The notes below the pieces were generated by a model. That model had not been told where the DNA came from and made no database searches. It saw nothing but the letters and a program-made list of their open reading frames with translations. Below, one piece after another: positions 41,638 through 54,529 of a stretch of DNA of 64,000 nucleotides (position 1 is the stretch's first letter; every line of letters starts with the position of its first letter). A program made the position numbers and the translations under genes. Origin of the DNA: Clostridiales bacterium (lineage in GTDB: Bacteria; Bacillota; Clostridia; Peptostreptococcales; Acidaminobacteraceae); NCBI GenBank assembly GCA_016933835.1, contig JAFGAC010000109.1, forward strand, positions 36,196 to 100,195, in the 5' to 3' direction.

Positions 41638-42167
41638 TGGCTATGACTTATTCTCAAGCATTGTTTGAATTTGCTTTGGAATCGGATAGTATAAATAGCA
41701 TCAATGAAGAATTTAAATTTGTCGCTGAGACATTTAAAGAATATCATGATTTTTTAGAGCTATTTAAAACACCAAAATTGTCTGTTGATGAAAGAAAAAA
41801 AATCATTACTGATATTTTTGAAAGTAAAATTTCAACAGGAATGTTAAATTTTCTTTTCATCATTCTTGATAAGCAAAGGGCTAATGAAATTATCAATATT
41901 TATGATGAATTCAATTTGCTGACGGATGAATATTTTGGAATTGTCCAAGCATATGTAAAATCAGTAAAAGTTTTAGATGAAGCTGAGAAAAAAGATTTAA
42001 TTGAACAGTTGAATCTTTTGACAGGCAAAAAAGTCCGATTAAAAACTTCAATAGATCCTGATATTATTGGAGGGTTATATATAAAAATCGGAGACAGGGT
42101 TATTGATGGCTCAATTAAAAATAAATTAAATGTGATTAAAGAGAATTTAAATCAAATCATAGTTTAG
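41625..42167 (+). CDS. atpH: F-type ATP synthase subunit delta
   Basis: OSCP/delta subunit linking stalk to the F1 head, 180 residues. It has YSQALFEFALE at the N-terminus and a C-terminal DPDIIGGLYIKIGDRVIDGSI, both typical of the family. Confidence 0.95.
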   Translation: MAKLVAMTYSQALFEFALESDSINSINEEFKFVAETFKEYHDFLELFKTPKLSVDERKKIITDIFESKISTGMLNFLFIILDKQRANEIINIYDEFNLLTDEYFGIVQAYVKSVKVLDEAEKKDLIEQLNLLTGKKVRLKTSIDPDIIGGLYIKIGDRVIDGSIKNKLNVIKENLNQIIV

Positions 42168-43703
<1,536 letters not shown>

Positions 43704-43722
43704 TTCGCCAAGGGGTGATATT

Positions 43723-44577
43723 ATGGCAGGAATGGGCTCAAGAGATATTAAAAGAAAAATAAAAAGTGTCAACAGTACGATGCAGATTACTAAAGCGATG
43801 AAGCTTGTTTCTACTGCAAAACTTAAAAAGACAAGAGATCGTGTGGATATTACAAAACCGTATTTTGAAACAGTTCTAGATACAGTTACAGAAATTGTTG
43901 CGAGTAAAAAGAATTTAAAGCACGATTATCTTGAGGAAAGAGCCATTAGAAAAACACTTTATATTGTTATTACTTCAGATCGTGGATTGTGTGGCGGATA
44001 CAATATAAATGCTCTTAAAGAAGCAGTCAAGGACGTTGAAAGTCAAGAAAAAGCAACTTTCATTACTATAGGAAAGAAAGCATATGATTATTTAAGAAAC
44101 CGCAATTATGATATCTTTAGAAATGAATTGGGAATTTCAGAAAACCCTACGTTTTCTGATGCTCAAAGCATTGCAAGAGAATCATTGAGATTATTTGAGC
44201 GTGAAGAAGTTGATGAAATCAAATTGATTTATACACGTTTGATCAGTACGATGTCTCAGGAAGTAACTTTACTTAAATTATTGCCTATTGAAAAAAGAGA
44301 AGATATTGTAATAGTTGATGAATTTGTCAATTATGATCCTTCTCCTGAAGTTGTTTTGGATTATCTGATACCTAAATATATGGAAAGCACTATTTATGGT
44401 GCTCTTGTAGAATCAGCAGCTTCTGAACAGGCAGCTAGAAGAATTGCGATGGAAAGTGCAACTGACAATGCTCAAGAAATGATTGACGAGTTGGTTTTAT
44501 CTTTCAATCAGGCAAGACAGGCTGCAATTACTCAGGAAATTTCTGAAATAGTTAGTGGAGCAGAAGCTCTCAAATAG
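43723..44577 (+). CDS. atpG: F-type ATP synthase subunit gamma
   Basis: Central shaft, 284 residues. N-terminal DIKRKIKSVNSTMQITKAMK and the C-terminal NQARQAAITQEISEIVSGAEAL are diagnostic; TSDRGLCGGYN lies in the middle. GGGGTGAT precedes the ATG. Confidence 0.97.
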   Translation: MAGMGSRDIKRKIKSVNSTMQITKAMKLVSTAKLKKTRDRVDITKPYFETVLDTVTEIVASKKNLKHDYLEERAIRKTLYIVITSDRGLCGGYNINALKEAVKDVESQEKATFITIGKKAYDYLRNRNYDIFRNELGISENPTFSDAQSIARESLRLFEREEVDEIKLIYTRLISTMSQEVTLLKLLPIEKREDIVIVDEFVNYDPSPEVVLDYLIPKYMESTIYGALVESAASEQAARRIAMESATDNAQEMIDELVLSFNQARQAAITQEISEIVSGAEALK

Positions 44578-44597
44578 ATATTGGAGAAAGGAAGTGA

Positions 44598-46010
<1,413 letters not shown>

Positions 46011-46025
46011 TTTGGAGGTGTTTTC

Positions 46026-46448
46026 ATGGCAGCTATGTATATGCTGGAAATAGTAACACCTGATCGAAATTTTTATAGCGGCGATGCAGAAATGACAATA
46101 GTTAGAACTACAACAGGAGATATGGGTATTTTGAAAGACCATGAACCGACAGTAGCACCGCTCAGCATTGGGGTTATAAAAATTAAAATTGGAAATGAAG
46201 TTAAAATTGCAGCATGCTCAAGTGGATTTGTCAATATAGATGATGAGGCTGTGACAATCGTTACAGACGCAGCTGAATGGGCTGAAGAAATTGATATTGA
46301 TCGTGCAAAAGCAGCGCTTGAAAGAGCTAAAGAACGATTGGATGCAAAACAACATGAGATTGATATGTACCGTGCTCAGATTTCCATGACACGTGCACTT
46401 AATCGTGTGAGGACTGCAGAAAGTAAAATGGATCATACAAATTTATAA
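46026..46448 (+). CDS. atpC: F-type ATP synthase subunit epsilon
   Basis: Regulatory shaft subunit, 140 residues: a beta-sandwich with TTTGDMGILKDHEP and a C-terminal helical hairpin. TTGGAGG precedes the ATG at 46026. An in-frame ATG three codons later is possible. Last gene of the operon, followed by a strong terminator. Confidence 0.95.
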   Translation: MAAMYMLEIVTPDRNFYSGDAEMTIVRTTTGDMGILKDHEPTVAPLSIGVIKIKIGNEVKIAACSSGFVNIDDEAVTIVTDAAEWAEEIDIDRAKAALERAKERLDAKQHEIDMYRAQISMTRALNRVRTAESKMDHTNL

Positions 46449-46450
46449 TT

Positions 46451-46488
46451 AAAAACCCTTATAGTTCTATAACTATAAGGGTTTTTTT
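46451..46488 (+). terminator. Intrinsic terminator of the F-type ATPase operon
   Basis: A 16-pair stem (46451-46466 with 46471-46486, loop CTAT), ending in seven T. Confidence 0.92.
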
Positions 46489-46648
46489 AAATATGTTTAT
46501 GAAAACAAAAAATAAATGGCGAAAATCATGAAATTCATTGATATAATAGGCAATAAAGGCATCTATATTAGCTTTAAACGGTACAATTAGAATAATATAT
46601 ATGTTATAATAGGAGTGCTGAAAATAGGTTTAGAAAGTAGGAATGAAA

Positions 46649-47908
46649 TTGGCTAAAATTATTGTTGAGAAAAGTAAACCCCTAATAGGTGAAATAATTG
46701 TAAGTGGCGCAAAAAATGCCGTGTTGCCGATAATGGCAGCTACTTTATTGACGGAACAGACTTGTACTATTGAAGATGTTCCAGATTTAAAAGATGTGTA
46801 TGTAATGAATGAAGTATTGAGAGAACTAGGCTCAGAAGTTGTGTTCAATGTTGCCGATAAGACTTTAACTGTTGATACAGTAGATATTGAAAAATGCGAG
46901 GCGCCTTATGAATTGATGACGAAGATGAGAGCATCCTTTTTAGTGATGGGTCCTTTGCTTGCCAGAAAGGGTATAGCGAGAGTTGCTTTTCCTGGGGGGT
47001 GTACAATAGGTGCAAGACCTATTGACTTGCATTTGAAAGGTTTTGAGAGACTAGGAGCTAAAATTAGTATAGGTCATGGTTATGTCGAAGGAAAAGTTGA
47101 AGGACGTTTGAAAGGTGCCAATATCTATATTGACTTTCCAAGTGTTGGAGCAACTGAGAATATTATCATGGCTGCTTCATTGGCAGAAGGTTTGACGGTT
47201 ATTGAAAATGCGGCTCAAGAACCTGAAATAATCGACCTTGCCAACTTTTTAAATAAAATGGGAGCCAATATTTCAGGTGCCGGTACATCTACTATTCGAA
47301 TTAAAGGTGTAGAGAAACTTCATGGAACTACACATCAAGTTATACCGGATCGAATTGAATCTGGTACATACATGGTTGCTGCTGCAATTACAAAAGGTAA
47401 TCTACTGATTAAAAATGTGCTGTCGAATCATTTGCGACCTATGATTGCTAAACTTGAAGAAGCTGGCGTTAAAATTATTGTAGATGGAGATACAATGAGA
47501 GTGGATGCAACGGAAGGTTTTCAAGGTGTCGATTTGACCACATTGCCTTATCCGGGATTCCCTACTGATATGCAAGCGCAATTTATGGCTATGATGGCGA
47601 TTACTCAAGGTATACATGTAGTCAGTGAGACTATTTTCGAGAACAGATTCATGCATGTCTCTGAATTGACTCGCATGGGAGCAAATATAAAAATAGAAGG
47701 ATCAAGAGCAATAATTCAAGGTGTGGATAAACTTGAAGGAGCGATTGTAAAAGCGACAGATTTACGGGCAGGAGCAGCATTGATATTGGCTGGTTTGATT
47801 GCGGATGGAAAAACAGAGATTCTAGATGTATATCATATAGACCGTGGGTTCGTCAATATTGAGAGAAAATTACAAGCCGTTGGGGCAAATATATATAGAG
47901 TTGAGTAG
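46649..47908 (+). CDS. murA: UDP-N-acetylglucosamine 1-carboxyvinyltransferase
   Basis: First committed step of peptidoglycan synthesis: adds enolpyruvate from PEP to UDP-GlcNAc. 419 residues from the TTG at 46649, which fits AGGA spacing and gives the usual [16 protein letters not shown] start; an ATG two codons earlier sits directly on the ribosome site. The active-site Cys118 (Cys115 in E. coli) is in [13 protein letters not shown], so it is of the fosfomycin-sensitive type. [13 protein letters not shown] is present. Followed by an mreB-like gene. Confidence 0.95.
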   Translation: MAKIIVEKSKPLIGEIIVSGAKNAVLPIMAATLLTEQTCTIEDVPDLKDVYVMNEVLRELGSEVVFNVADKTLTVDTVDIEKCEAPYELMTKMRASFLVMGPLLARKGIARVAFPGGCTIGARPIDLHLKGFERLGAKISIGHGYVEGKVEGRLKGANIYIDFPSVGATENIIMAASLAEGLTVIENAAQEPEIIDLANFLNKMGANISGAGTSTIRIKGVEKLHGTTHQVIPDRIESGTYMVAAAITKGNLLIKNVLSNHLRPMIAKLEEAGVKIIVDGDTMRVDATEGFQGVDLTTLPYPGFPTDMQAQFMAMMAITQGIHVVSETIFENRFMHVSELTRMGANIKIEGSRAIIQGVDKLEGAIVKATDLRAGAALILAGLIADGKTEILDVYHIDRGFVNIERKLQAVGANIYRVE

Positions 47909-47920
47909 TGGAGGGAAAAG

Positions 47921-48943
47921 ATGTTTAACTTTGGAAATGAAATCGGAATAGATTTAGGAACGGCGAGTGTACTTGTTTATATAAAAGGAAAAGGGATTGT
48001 TTTACAGGAACCTTCTGTAGTTGCAATTAATCAGAACAATGGTGAAGTTTTGGCAGTTGGCAGTGAAGCTAGAAATATGCTCGGAAGAACTCCTGGCAAT
48101 ATTACAGCGATCAGACCTTTAAGAGATGGTGTTATTTCTGATTACGAAGTAACCGAAAAAATGTTGAGATATTTTATCAATAAAACGTGTGGCAGAAGAA
48201 GATTTTTCAAACCCAAAATTATTGTATGTGTACCTAGTGGTGTTACACAGGTTGAAAAAAGAGCTGTAATCGACGCGACAATAGAAGCAGGCGGCGGGAA
48301 GACTTATTTGATTGAAGAGCCCATTGCGGCTGCTATTGGAGCAGGGCTTGATATTACTAAGCCTGATGGCAATATGATCATTGATATTGGTGGAGGTACG
48401 ACTGATATTGCTGTTATTTCTCTTGGGGGAATTGTAGTCAGTAAATCGATAAAAGTAGCTGGAGATAAATTTGATGAGGCAATTATTAGATTTATGAGGA
48501 AAAAGCACAATCTGTTTATAGGTGAGCGAACAGCTGAAGATTTGAAGATAAATATCGGTACGGCATCTCCAAAATCGAATTCAATAAAAATGGAATGTCG
48601 AGGAAGAGACTTGTTGACAGGATTGCCTAAAACAATTACGGTGACAAGTGAAGAAATGATGGAAGCTTTGGAAGAACCAGTGAATGCAATTTGTGATGCT
48701 GTTCACAGTACACTTGAGAAAACGCCGCCGGAACTGGCAGCTGATATCAGTACAAGAGGAATTGTCATGACAGGTGGAGGAGCACTTCTCAATGGTCTCA
48801 ATAAGTTGATAGAAAACAAGATGGGCATACCTACATATATTGCAGATGATGCAGTTTCTTGTGTTGCAAAAGGAACAGGAATGAGTTTGGAACATCTAGA
48901 TGTTCTTGAAAGAAGCATGATGACAACGTCAAAAAGAAGATAA
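47921..48943 (+). CDS. mreB: MreB/Mbl-type cell-shape actin homologue
   Basis: Bacterial actin of 340 residues guiding wall synthesis. Nucleotide-site motifs: EIGIDLGTASVLVYIKGKG, the IDIGGGTTDIAVISLGG phosphate-2 loop, and TGGGALLNGL. Its place behind murA, away from mreCD, resembles the Mbl paralogue of Bacillus. GGAGGG precedes the ATG. Confidence 0.94.
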   Translation: MFNFGNEIGIDLGTASVLVYIKGKGIVLQEPSVVAINQNNGEVLAVGSEARNMLGRTPGNITAIRPLRDGVISDYEVTEKMLRYFINKTCGRRRFFKPKIIVCVPSGVTQVEKRAVIDATIEAGGGKTYLIEEPIAAAIGAGLDITKPDGNMIIDIGGGTTDIAVISLGGIVVSKSIKVAGDKFDEAIIRFMRKKHNLFIGERTAEDLKINIGTASPKSNSIKMECRGRDLLTGLPKTITVTSEEMMEALEEPVNAICDAVHSTLEKTPPELAADISTRGIVMTGGGALLNGLNKLIENKMGIPTYIADDAVSCVAKGTGMSLEHLDVLERSMMTTSKRR

Positions 48944-48969
48944 CCGCTGAAAATCAGCGGTTTTGTTTT
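48942..48969 (+). terminator. Intrinsic terminator after mreB/mbl
   Basis: Nine-pair stem (48942-48950 with 48954-48962, loop AAA), followed by TTGTTTT. Confidence 0.85.
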
Positions 48970-48994
48970 ACAATGAAAAAAATTAAAGTATAAT
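48967..48994 (+). promoter_or_regulatory. Promoter of fabZ
   Basis: TTTACA (48967-48972), a 16-base spacer and TATAAT (48989-48994), 33 bases before the gene. The -35 abuts the preceding terminator. Confidence 0.65.
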
Positions 48995-49026
48995 ACTAGT
49001 AGCAACTACTAATATGAGGTGATTAT

Positions 49027-49452
49027 ATGTTGAGCAGTATTCAAATACAAGAGATAATTCCACACCGCTACCCATTTTTGCTGGTAGATCGTGTAATTGA
49101 AATGGAAATAGGAAAAAAGGCAGTAGGGATAAAAAATGTAACAGTGAATGAGCCTTTCTTTCAAGGTCATTTCCCGGGAAATCCAATTATGCCAGGGGTT
49201 TTGATGGTTGAGGCATTGGCTCAGGTGGGAGCGGTCTGCATTTTATCAATGGAAGAGTATAAGGGTAAATTGGCTGTATTTACTGGAATAGACAATGTGA
49301 AATTCAAGAAAATGGTTGTACCTGGAGATACATTGAGATTGGAAGTTGAAATAATATCAATACGAAGAAATATTGGAAAAGGACAGGCAGTAGCCACAGT
49401 TGACGGCCAAATTGCTGTTAAAGGAGAAATCATGTTTGCAATAGTTGATTAA
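49027..49452 (+). CDS. fabZ: 3-hydroxyacyl-[acyl-carrier-protein] dehydratase FabZ
   Basis: Fatty-acid elongation dehydratase with hotdog fold, 141 residues. [13 protein letters not shown] and the active-site His in [20 protein letters not shown] are intact. GAGGTGAT precedes the ATG. It stands apart from any fab cluster. Confidence 0.96.
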   Translation: MLSSIQIQEIIPHRYPFLLVDRVIEMEIGKKAVGIKNVTVNEPFFQGHFPGNPIMPGVLMVEALAQVGAVCILSMEEYKGKLAVFTGIDNVKFKKMVVPGDTLRLEVEIISIRRNIGKGQAVATVDGQIAVKGEIMFAIVD

Positions 49453-49478
49453 TGGTATAATTATAGTGGTGGTGTTAT

Positions 49479-50690
49479 ATGAATGGATTAGTTTTACAAG
49501 GCGGGGGAGCAAAAGGTTCATATCACGTGGGAGTCTGGAAAGCACTTAGAGAATTAGGTGAAGAAATCCATGTAGTTACTGGAACAAGTATTGGTGCGTT
49601 GAATGGTGTGATGATTGTTCAGGACCGATTCGATGAAAGTTATGATCTTTGGTATAATATAGAACCGTCAATGCTTTTCGATATTGATTCAAAGTTATAT
49701 CATAAAATGGTGGACCTTGAGTTTGATGCTGACCTATTTTCAAGTTCAATAAAATATTTGAAAACAGTGTTCAATAATGGTGGATTGGATATTACTCCGC
49801 TACGAAAGCTGATTGCAGAAAAAGTTGATGAAGAGAAGGTCAGAAAATCAAAAATAGATTTTGGTCTTGTCACAGTATCAATAACAGATTTAGAACCTGT
49901 AGAAGTATTTATAAAGGACATACCTGTAGGCAAACTGCCTGATTATCTTCTTGCCAGTGCGAGACTTCCTTTTTTTAAAATGGAGAAATTAGATGGAAAA
50001 GTTTATCTTGACGGTGGATTTTATGATAATCAGCCCGTAAGTCTAATGCTAAAAAAAGAGGGAATTAAAAAACTCATTTTGGTAGAAAATAAAGGTGTAG
50101 GTATTGTTCATAAAGTGGATACATCCAATTATGAAGTAATCCGAATAAAACCATCTAGTGACACAGGCAGGACTTTAGAGATTACTCGAGAGCGCTCGAG
50201 AGAGAATTTATTGATGGGCTATTATGACACTATGAAAATCTACAAAAACTATCTGGGAGAAAAGTATTATTTGGAATCATTTGATGAAGAGAAAATATTT
50301 TATGAAATTTACCATTTGCCACAAGAAAAAATAGATGCTGTTTCAAAAATTTTAGGATTTGATGCAGTTAAAAGCAAACGTCATCTGCTTGAAAAAATTA
50401 TTCCTGAAGTGGGTAAAATTCTAAAAATATCTTTGGAAACGGATTACAGTGCACTTTTTATTGCCACAGTTGAAACAACAGCAGAATATTTAAAAATCAA
50501 TCGATATCAAATATTGACTTTCAAGCAATTGATAGTGCTGATAAAAGAAAAATTGATTGAAAATGGAAAAGAAGCATATTATGAAAATCAGAAACTTATC
50601 GATAAAATATTGAAACAAGGAAATATCGTAACAGGGAATCACAAAAGTGAAATGATTGTGGAAATCATGTCAATATTATTAATAGATTAG
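49479..50690 (+). CDS. Patatin-like phospholipase family protein
   Basis: Predicted cytoplasmic lipid acyl hydrolase, 403 residues. Oxyanion-hole GGGAKGSYHVGVWKAL, nucleophile Ser in GTSIGALNG and Asp in DGGFYDN form an intact Ser-Asp dyad. Patatin cores take about 280 residues; the C-terminal 120 residues are additional and unassigned. GTGGTGG precedes the ATG. Confidence 0.9.
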   Translation: MNGLVLQGGGAKGSYHVGVWKALRELGEEIHVVTGTSIGALNGVMIVQDRFDESYDLWYNIEPSMLFDIDSKLYHKMVDLEFDADLFSSSIKYLKTVFNNGGLDITPLRKLIAEKVDEEKVRKSKIDFGLVTVSITDLEPVEVFIKDIPVGKLPDYLLASARLPFFKMEKLDGKVYLDGGFYDNQPVSLMLKKEGIKKLILVENKGVGIVHKVDTSNYEVIRIKPSSDTGRTLEITRERSRENLLMGYYDTMKIYKNYLGEKYYLESFDEEKIFYEIYHLPQEKIDAVSKILGFDAVKSKRHLLEKIIPEVGKILKISLETDYSALFIATVETTAEYLKINRYQILTFKQLIVLIKEKLIENGKEAYYENQKLIDKILKQGNIVTGNHKSEMIVEIMSILLID

Positions 50691-50702
50691 AGGGTGAAAA
50701 AA

Positions 50703-52334
50703 ATGGAATATTTGGAAAAGTATAAATTGTGGTGTGAGAATGAAGTTTTTGATGAAAAGTTCAGAAAAGAATTAAAAAAATTGTCACCTGAAGAAATTGA
50801 AGACGCCTTCTATACTGAGCTTACATTTGGAACTGCAGGAATACGTGGAGTCATAGGCGTAGGAAGCAATCGCATGAATGAGTATATAGTTGGAAAAGTA
50901 ACACAGGGATATGCTAACTTTCTCAATAACAAATATGTGGATCCAAGTGTTGTTATTGCATATGATTCAAGGCATATGTCACCAGAATTTTCGCTTCGTG
51001 CAGCTAAAGTTTTGAGTGCAAATAAAATAAAAGTATATTTATTTGATGAAATTGCATCGACTCCAGAGCTTTCTTTTGCTGTGAGATATTTAAAGACCAG
51101 CGGTGGGATTGTAATGACAGCCAGTCATAATCCGTCTAACTACAACGGATATAAAGCGTACCATCATGAAGGATATCAGTTGCTTGAAGGCGATGCAGAT
51201 TTGATAACACAAGAAATAAATAAATTGGATTTTAAAAATGTACTTTGTGATGATAAAATGGAAAACGTTTATTATATTGGACAGGATATTTTCGAAAAAT
51301 ATTATAATACTATTCTTAATCTTATTGATGATAAAAATGATAAAAAATTGAAAATTGTATATACGCCTCTTAATGGTGCAGGAGCCCGACCAGTTGTTGA
51401 AGTTTTAAAAAGAGCAGGATTCAATAATTTATATACTGTTGCTGAGCAGATGATACCGGATTCGAATTTCACTACAGTGCCATATCCAAATCCAGAAAAT
51501 GAAGTTGTCTTTAAAATGGCCAACGAACTGGGATTAGAAAAAAACGCAGACATACTGATTGCTACCGATCCAGATTCAGACAGAGTAGGTGTTTTAGTAT
51601 TGCACCAAAATGAGTATGTAAAAATCAACGGCAACCAAATGGGAGCGCTATTAGCAGATTATTTGTTGAAAGATGGAATTGAAAACCAAGCAATAATAAC
51701 AACAATAGTATCATCACATCTTATTGACAGTATAGCAAAAAAATATAATGCGAAAATATATAAAACCTTGACAGGATTTAAATATATAGGTGAATTAATA
51801 ACGTCTTTTGATAGCGATAAGGATCATTTTGTACTGGGATTCGAAGAAAGTTATGGCTATTTAACTTCTGATCATGCAAGGGATAAAGACGCAGTAGATA
51901 CTTCTTTGATTATTTCAGAGATGGCAAATGCTTATAAAGAAGAAGGAAAAACACTCATTGATCAATTGGATGACATTTATAAATCAAATGGATATTTTAA
52001 AGAAGATATGCTTTCTTTTACATTTGAAGGTAGCAAAGGGCATCAAATCATGCAGGATTTGATTGCAAGATTCAGAAAAATGGATTCCTTTGATTTCAAT
52101 GGAGAAAATTTTTCAGAAAAGATTGATTATATGTATGATGATACAAACTTACCTCAATCAAATGTTCTGAAATTCATATATCCAGATCAATCTTGGTTCG
52201 CCATTAGACCGTCAGGAACAGAACCAAAGTTAAAAATATATATTTCAGTATATACAGAAAACAAGAAAGAAATTAATGAAAAAATAGCAAATCTAAAACA
52301 TTTATTGTCACAATTTTTAGAGGATATTAAATGA
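50703..52334 (+). CDS. pgm: Phosphoglucomutase / phosphomannomutase (alpha-D-phosphohexomutase)
   Basis: Interconverts hexose 1- and 6-phosphates, 543 residues, the long PgcA-like form. Phosphoserine loop TASHNPSNYNGYK, metal loop DPDSDRVGV, sugar loop GFEESYGYL and phosphate loop RPSGTEPKLK are intact. ATG at 50703 with GAGGGTG upstream; the in-frame GTG at 50694 is part of that site. Exact sugar not determined by sequence. Confidence 0.93.
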   Translation: MEYLEKYKLWCENEVFDEKFRKELKKLSPEEIEDAFYTELTFGTAGIRGVIGVGSNRMNEYIVGKVTQGYANFLNNKYVDPSVVIAYDSRHMSPEFSLRAAKVLSANKIKVYLFDEIASTPELSFAVRYLKTSGGIVMTASHNPSNYNGYKAYHHEGYQLLEGDADLITQEINKLDFKNVLCDDKMENVYYIGQDIFEKYYNTILNLIDDKNDKKLKIVYTPLNGAGARPVVEVLKRAGFNNLYTVAEQMIPDSNFTTVPYPNPENEVVFKMANELGLEKNADILIATDPDSDRVGVLVLHQNEYVKINGNQMGALLADYLLKDGIENQAIITTIVSSHLIDSIAKKYNAKIYKTLTGFKYIGELITSFDSDKDHFVLGFEESYGYLTSDHARDKDAVDTSLIISEMANAYKEEGKTLIDQLDDIYKSNGYFKEDMLSFTFEGSKGHQIMQDLIARFRKMDSFDFNGENFSEKIDYMYDDTNLPQSNVLKFIYPDQSWFAIRPSGTEPKLKIYISVYTENKKEINEKIANLKHLLSQFLEDIK

Positions 52335-53398
52335 AACATTTTAGAAGCTTTGCAACCAACACTCGACTAATGGGTGTTGTTGCCGTCAAGAGTTATTTTA
52401 CAGATGATGATGAAAATCAATATATTGTTCTACTTCATCTGGATTATGAAGGTTATGGCATAGATGGTATTGATTATGCGATGAACATCGACCGTGAAAC
52501 AGAAGATTATCTTTCAGAAAGAGTTTATGGTGGTCTTGGGGGAAAATTAGTAGAAATATCTTTTGAAGATTCATCATACTTGGTGAGTGAAGCAAAAAAA
52601 ATTGGCATAACTAATATCGACAATGATCTTATTCATTGGTTAGATTTATATGAGAGCTCAATTATGGACAATGAGTCTGCTATGAAAAAAGTATGTAAGG
52701 TTATAGTGAGTGAATATGAAGCAATCAACTATTATTTAATGCGTTTGATTGGCAGTGATTTTTCAGGTCTTGCATATCTGTCGAATTTTGAATCGGAACA
52801 TTATTACGAAAATGAAGCTACTTTAATTAAAAATTCAATCAAAAAAATTTCAGACGGTGAATATATTTCTACAGCACTCATTTTATCTGGTGATTATTAC
52901 AGTAATGAAAGATTTTTTATGAAGTTGGAAAATAAAACAATAAAATTTTCTGAAAGGATCAATCATATGCGTGTTTCGCATTATGAAGCAGCTATGCAGA
53001 TGAAAAAAGAAGAGTATTTAACCGTTTATCAAGTAAATTCAATTTCAGATACATTACCTATCATTGCTGAAAAATTAAGGCATGTCATGATTAATGAATA
53101 TGACAGGGGTGTTTTAATGACTCATTTTTTCAATCATAATCATCATGTCAACAATGGAGTTTATTATATTAATGGTGATGTAAAAGCTAACATATATTTT
53201 ACAGAGATTGGTCAAATTATTTTTGCAAGTGAAAATAAAATGGACTTGGATGTGGTTGTTGAGCTTGCAACAAGTGCAATTAGGAATTATAATGTTGTAA
53301 TATTGGGCGAATTTGGATACCGTAATGCTGTACTTCTTGATTTTATTCAAAGTGAGTACAGTGATTTCATAGAATATGCTTTAGAGGAGTTGGATTGA
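52331..53398 (+). CDS. Conserved-looking protein of unknown function
   Basis: A 355-residue soluble protein that I do not recognise. It is acidic, rich in Tyr, Ser and Asn, and has no signal peptide or membrane helix. The first 100 residues read like a beta-rich domain (QYIVLLHLDYEGYGIDGIDY); the rest is mixed. The start ATG overlaps the pgm stop by four bases and its stop overlaps the AEC carrier start, so it is translated with both. Codon use matches the neighbours, arguing for a real gene. Confidence 0.8.
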   Translation: MKHFRSFATNTRLMGVVAVKSYFTDDDENQYIVLLHLDYEGYGIDGIDYAMNIDRETEDYLSERVYGGLGGKLVEISFEDSSYLVSEAKKIGITNIDNDLIHWLDLYESSIMDNESAMKKVCKVIVSEYEAINYYLMRLIGSDFSGLAYLSNFESEHYYENEATLIKNSIKKISDGEYISTALILSGDYYSNERFFMKLENKTIKFSERINHMRVSHYEAAMQMKKEEYLTVYQVNSISDTLPIIAEKLRHVMINEYDRGVLMTHFFNHNHHVNNGVYYINGDVKANIYFTEIGQIIFASENKMDLDVVVELATSAIRNYNVVILGEFGYRNAVLLDFIQSEYSDFIEYALEELD

Positions 53399-54333
53399 TG
53401 TTAGGGTTTAACCAAGTAATTGCACTTTTTATGCTGATATTGTTTGGGTATTTGATCAAGAAATTTAAGATGGTAACTGACAATTTCCAGAAGGAAATCA
53501 GTGTATTTGTACTGAATGTCGCATTGCCTGCGTTTATTGTCACATCGGTCAATCTTTCTTTTACAGAAGAGATGATTGCAAATTCCGGGAAACTTTGGGT
53601 GATTTCCGCATTTATGTTTTTAGCTAGTTTGCTTATTTCATATATTTTGGTGAAAGTTCTTAAAATTAAAGGAAGTAATCAAGATATCTATCAATTTATT
53701 CTAATCTTTCCCAATGTGGGTTATATGGGCTTTCCAATTATAAAAGCAGTATATGGTGATATCGGGGTATTCTATGCTGCCATTTTCAATTTGAATTTCA
53801 ATATTCTTCTTTGGAGTTTGGGAATATACTTATTAAAAAGAAATTGTGATGGATGCATCAAGAATGAAAATACAACCTTTGGTAAAAAAATAAAGGCTTC
53901 AATGAATCCTGCACTCTATGCGCTAATATTGGGATTTGGATTGTCGTTTCTAAAAATCGAGATGCCGAGTTTGCTTAAAGAAACACTTATTATGGTAGGA
54001 AATACAACAAGTCCGCTTTCGATGATGTTTATAGGATTTATTTTGACTGAAGTTCATTTGAAAGAATTGTTGGGAAGTTTCAATTTGTATTTAATTTCTC
54101 TGGTTAGATTACTTGGATTGCCAGCTATATTTTTCTTAATATTGAGAAACTTCATTTCAGGTGAAATGCTTGGAGTTTCTGTTCTTTTGTTCGGAATGCC
54201 AGCAGCTGTAAACACAGCTGTGATTGCCAGTCGGTACGGAAGCAATTATAAATTGGCCAGTAAAATCGTTTTTTTAAGTACACTTATGTCAATTATAACA
54301 ATTCCATTAATGATTAATTTTTTTATTGCATAA
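53398..54333 (+). CDS. AEC (auxin efflux carrier) family transporter
   Basis: Membrane carrier of 311 residues with about ten helices, of the group that exports or exchanges organic acids. LFGYLIKKFKMV at the N-terminus, PNVGYMGFPIIKAVYG in the first half and LLFGMPAAVNTAVIASRYG in the second half are characteristic. The ATG at 53398 overlaps the previous stop; GAGGAG precedes it. The metK promoter -35 overlaps its stop. Confidence 0.9.
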   Translation: MLGFNQVIALFMLILFGYLIKKFKMVTDNFQKEISVFVLNVALPAFIVTSVNLSFTEEMIANSGKLWVISAFMFLASLLISYILVKVLKIKGSNQDIYQFILIFPNVGYMGFPIIKAVYGDIGVFYAAIFNLNFNILLWSLGIYLLKRNCDGCIKNENTTFGKKIKASMNPALYALILGFGLSFLKIEMPSLLKETLIMVGNTTSPLSMMFIGFILTEVHLKELLGSFNLYLISLVRLLGLPAIFFLILRNFISGEMLGVSVLLFGMPAAVNTAVIASRYGSNYKLASKIVFLSTLMSIITIPLMINFFIA

Positions 54334-54354
54334 TATAATTACTTGTGTTATATT
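54326..54354 (+). promoter_or_regulatory. Promoter of metK
   Basis: TTGCAT (54326-54331), a 17-base spacer and TATATT (54349-54354), just upstream of the riboswitch. Confidence 0.7.
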
Positions 54355-54373
54355 AGGTTTGCAATTAAATAAA

Positions 54374-54510
54374 CCTTATTTTGAGCGACTGAGGGAATAG
54401 GCCCAATGACGTCCAGCAACCGGCTATACGGTGCTAATTCCTACAGAATGTATGTTCTGAAAGATGAGGGTAGAATGAAAAATCAGGAGCCTATGCGCTC
54501 CTTTTTTATT
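54374..54510 (+). promoter_or_regulatory. SAM-I (S-box) riboswitch with terminator, controlling metK
   Basis: The aptamer spans 54374-54469. P1 pairs CCTTATT (54374-54380) with GATGAGG (54463-54469). Core sequences GAGGGAATAGGCCCAATGA, CCAGCAACCGG, GGTGCTAATTCC and GAAAGATGAG match the SAM-I consensus. The expression platform ends in stem AGGAGC/GCTCCT (54485-54490 with 54497-54502), then a T-run. SAM binding stabilises P1, which should let the terminator form and shut off SAM synthetase. Confidence 0.95.
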
Positions 54511-54529
54511 TTTGATAGGAGGTATAAAA

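Noticed and set aside
48119..48895. Long open frames on the minus strand inside mreB and other genes
   Set aside because: They are shadows of the coding strand with Cys/Ser/Ile-rich translations, no ribosome sites and no sensible domain content.
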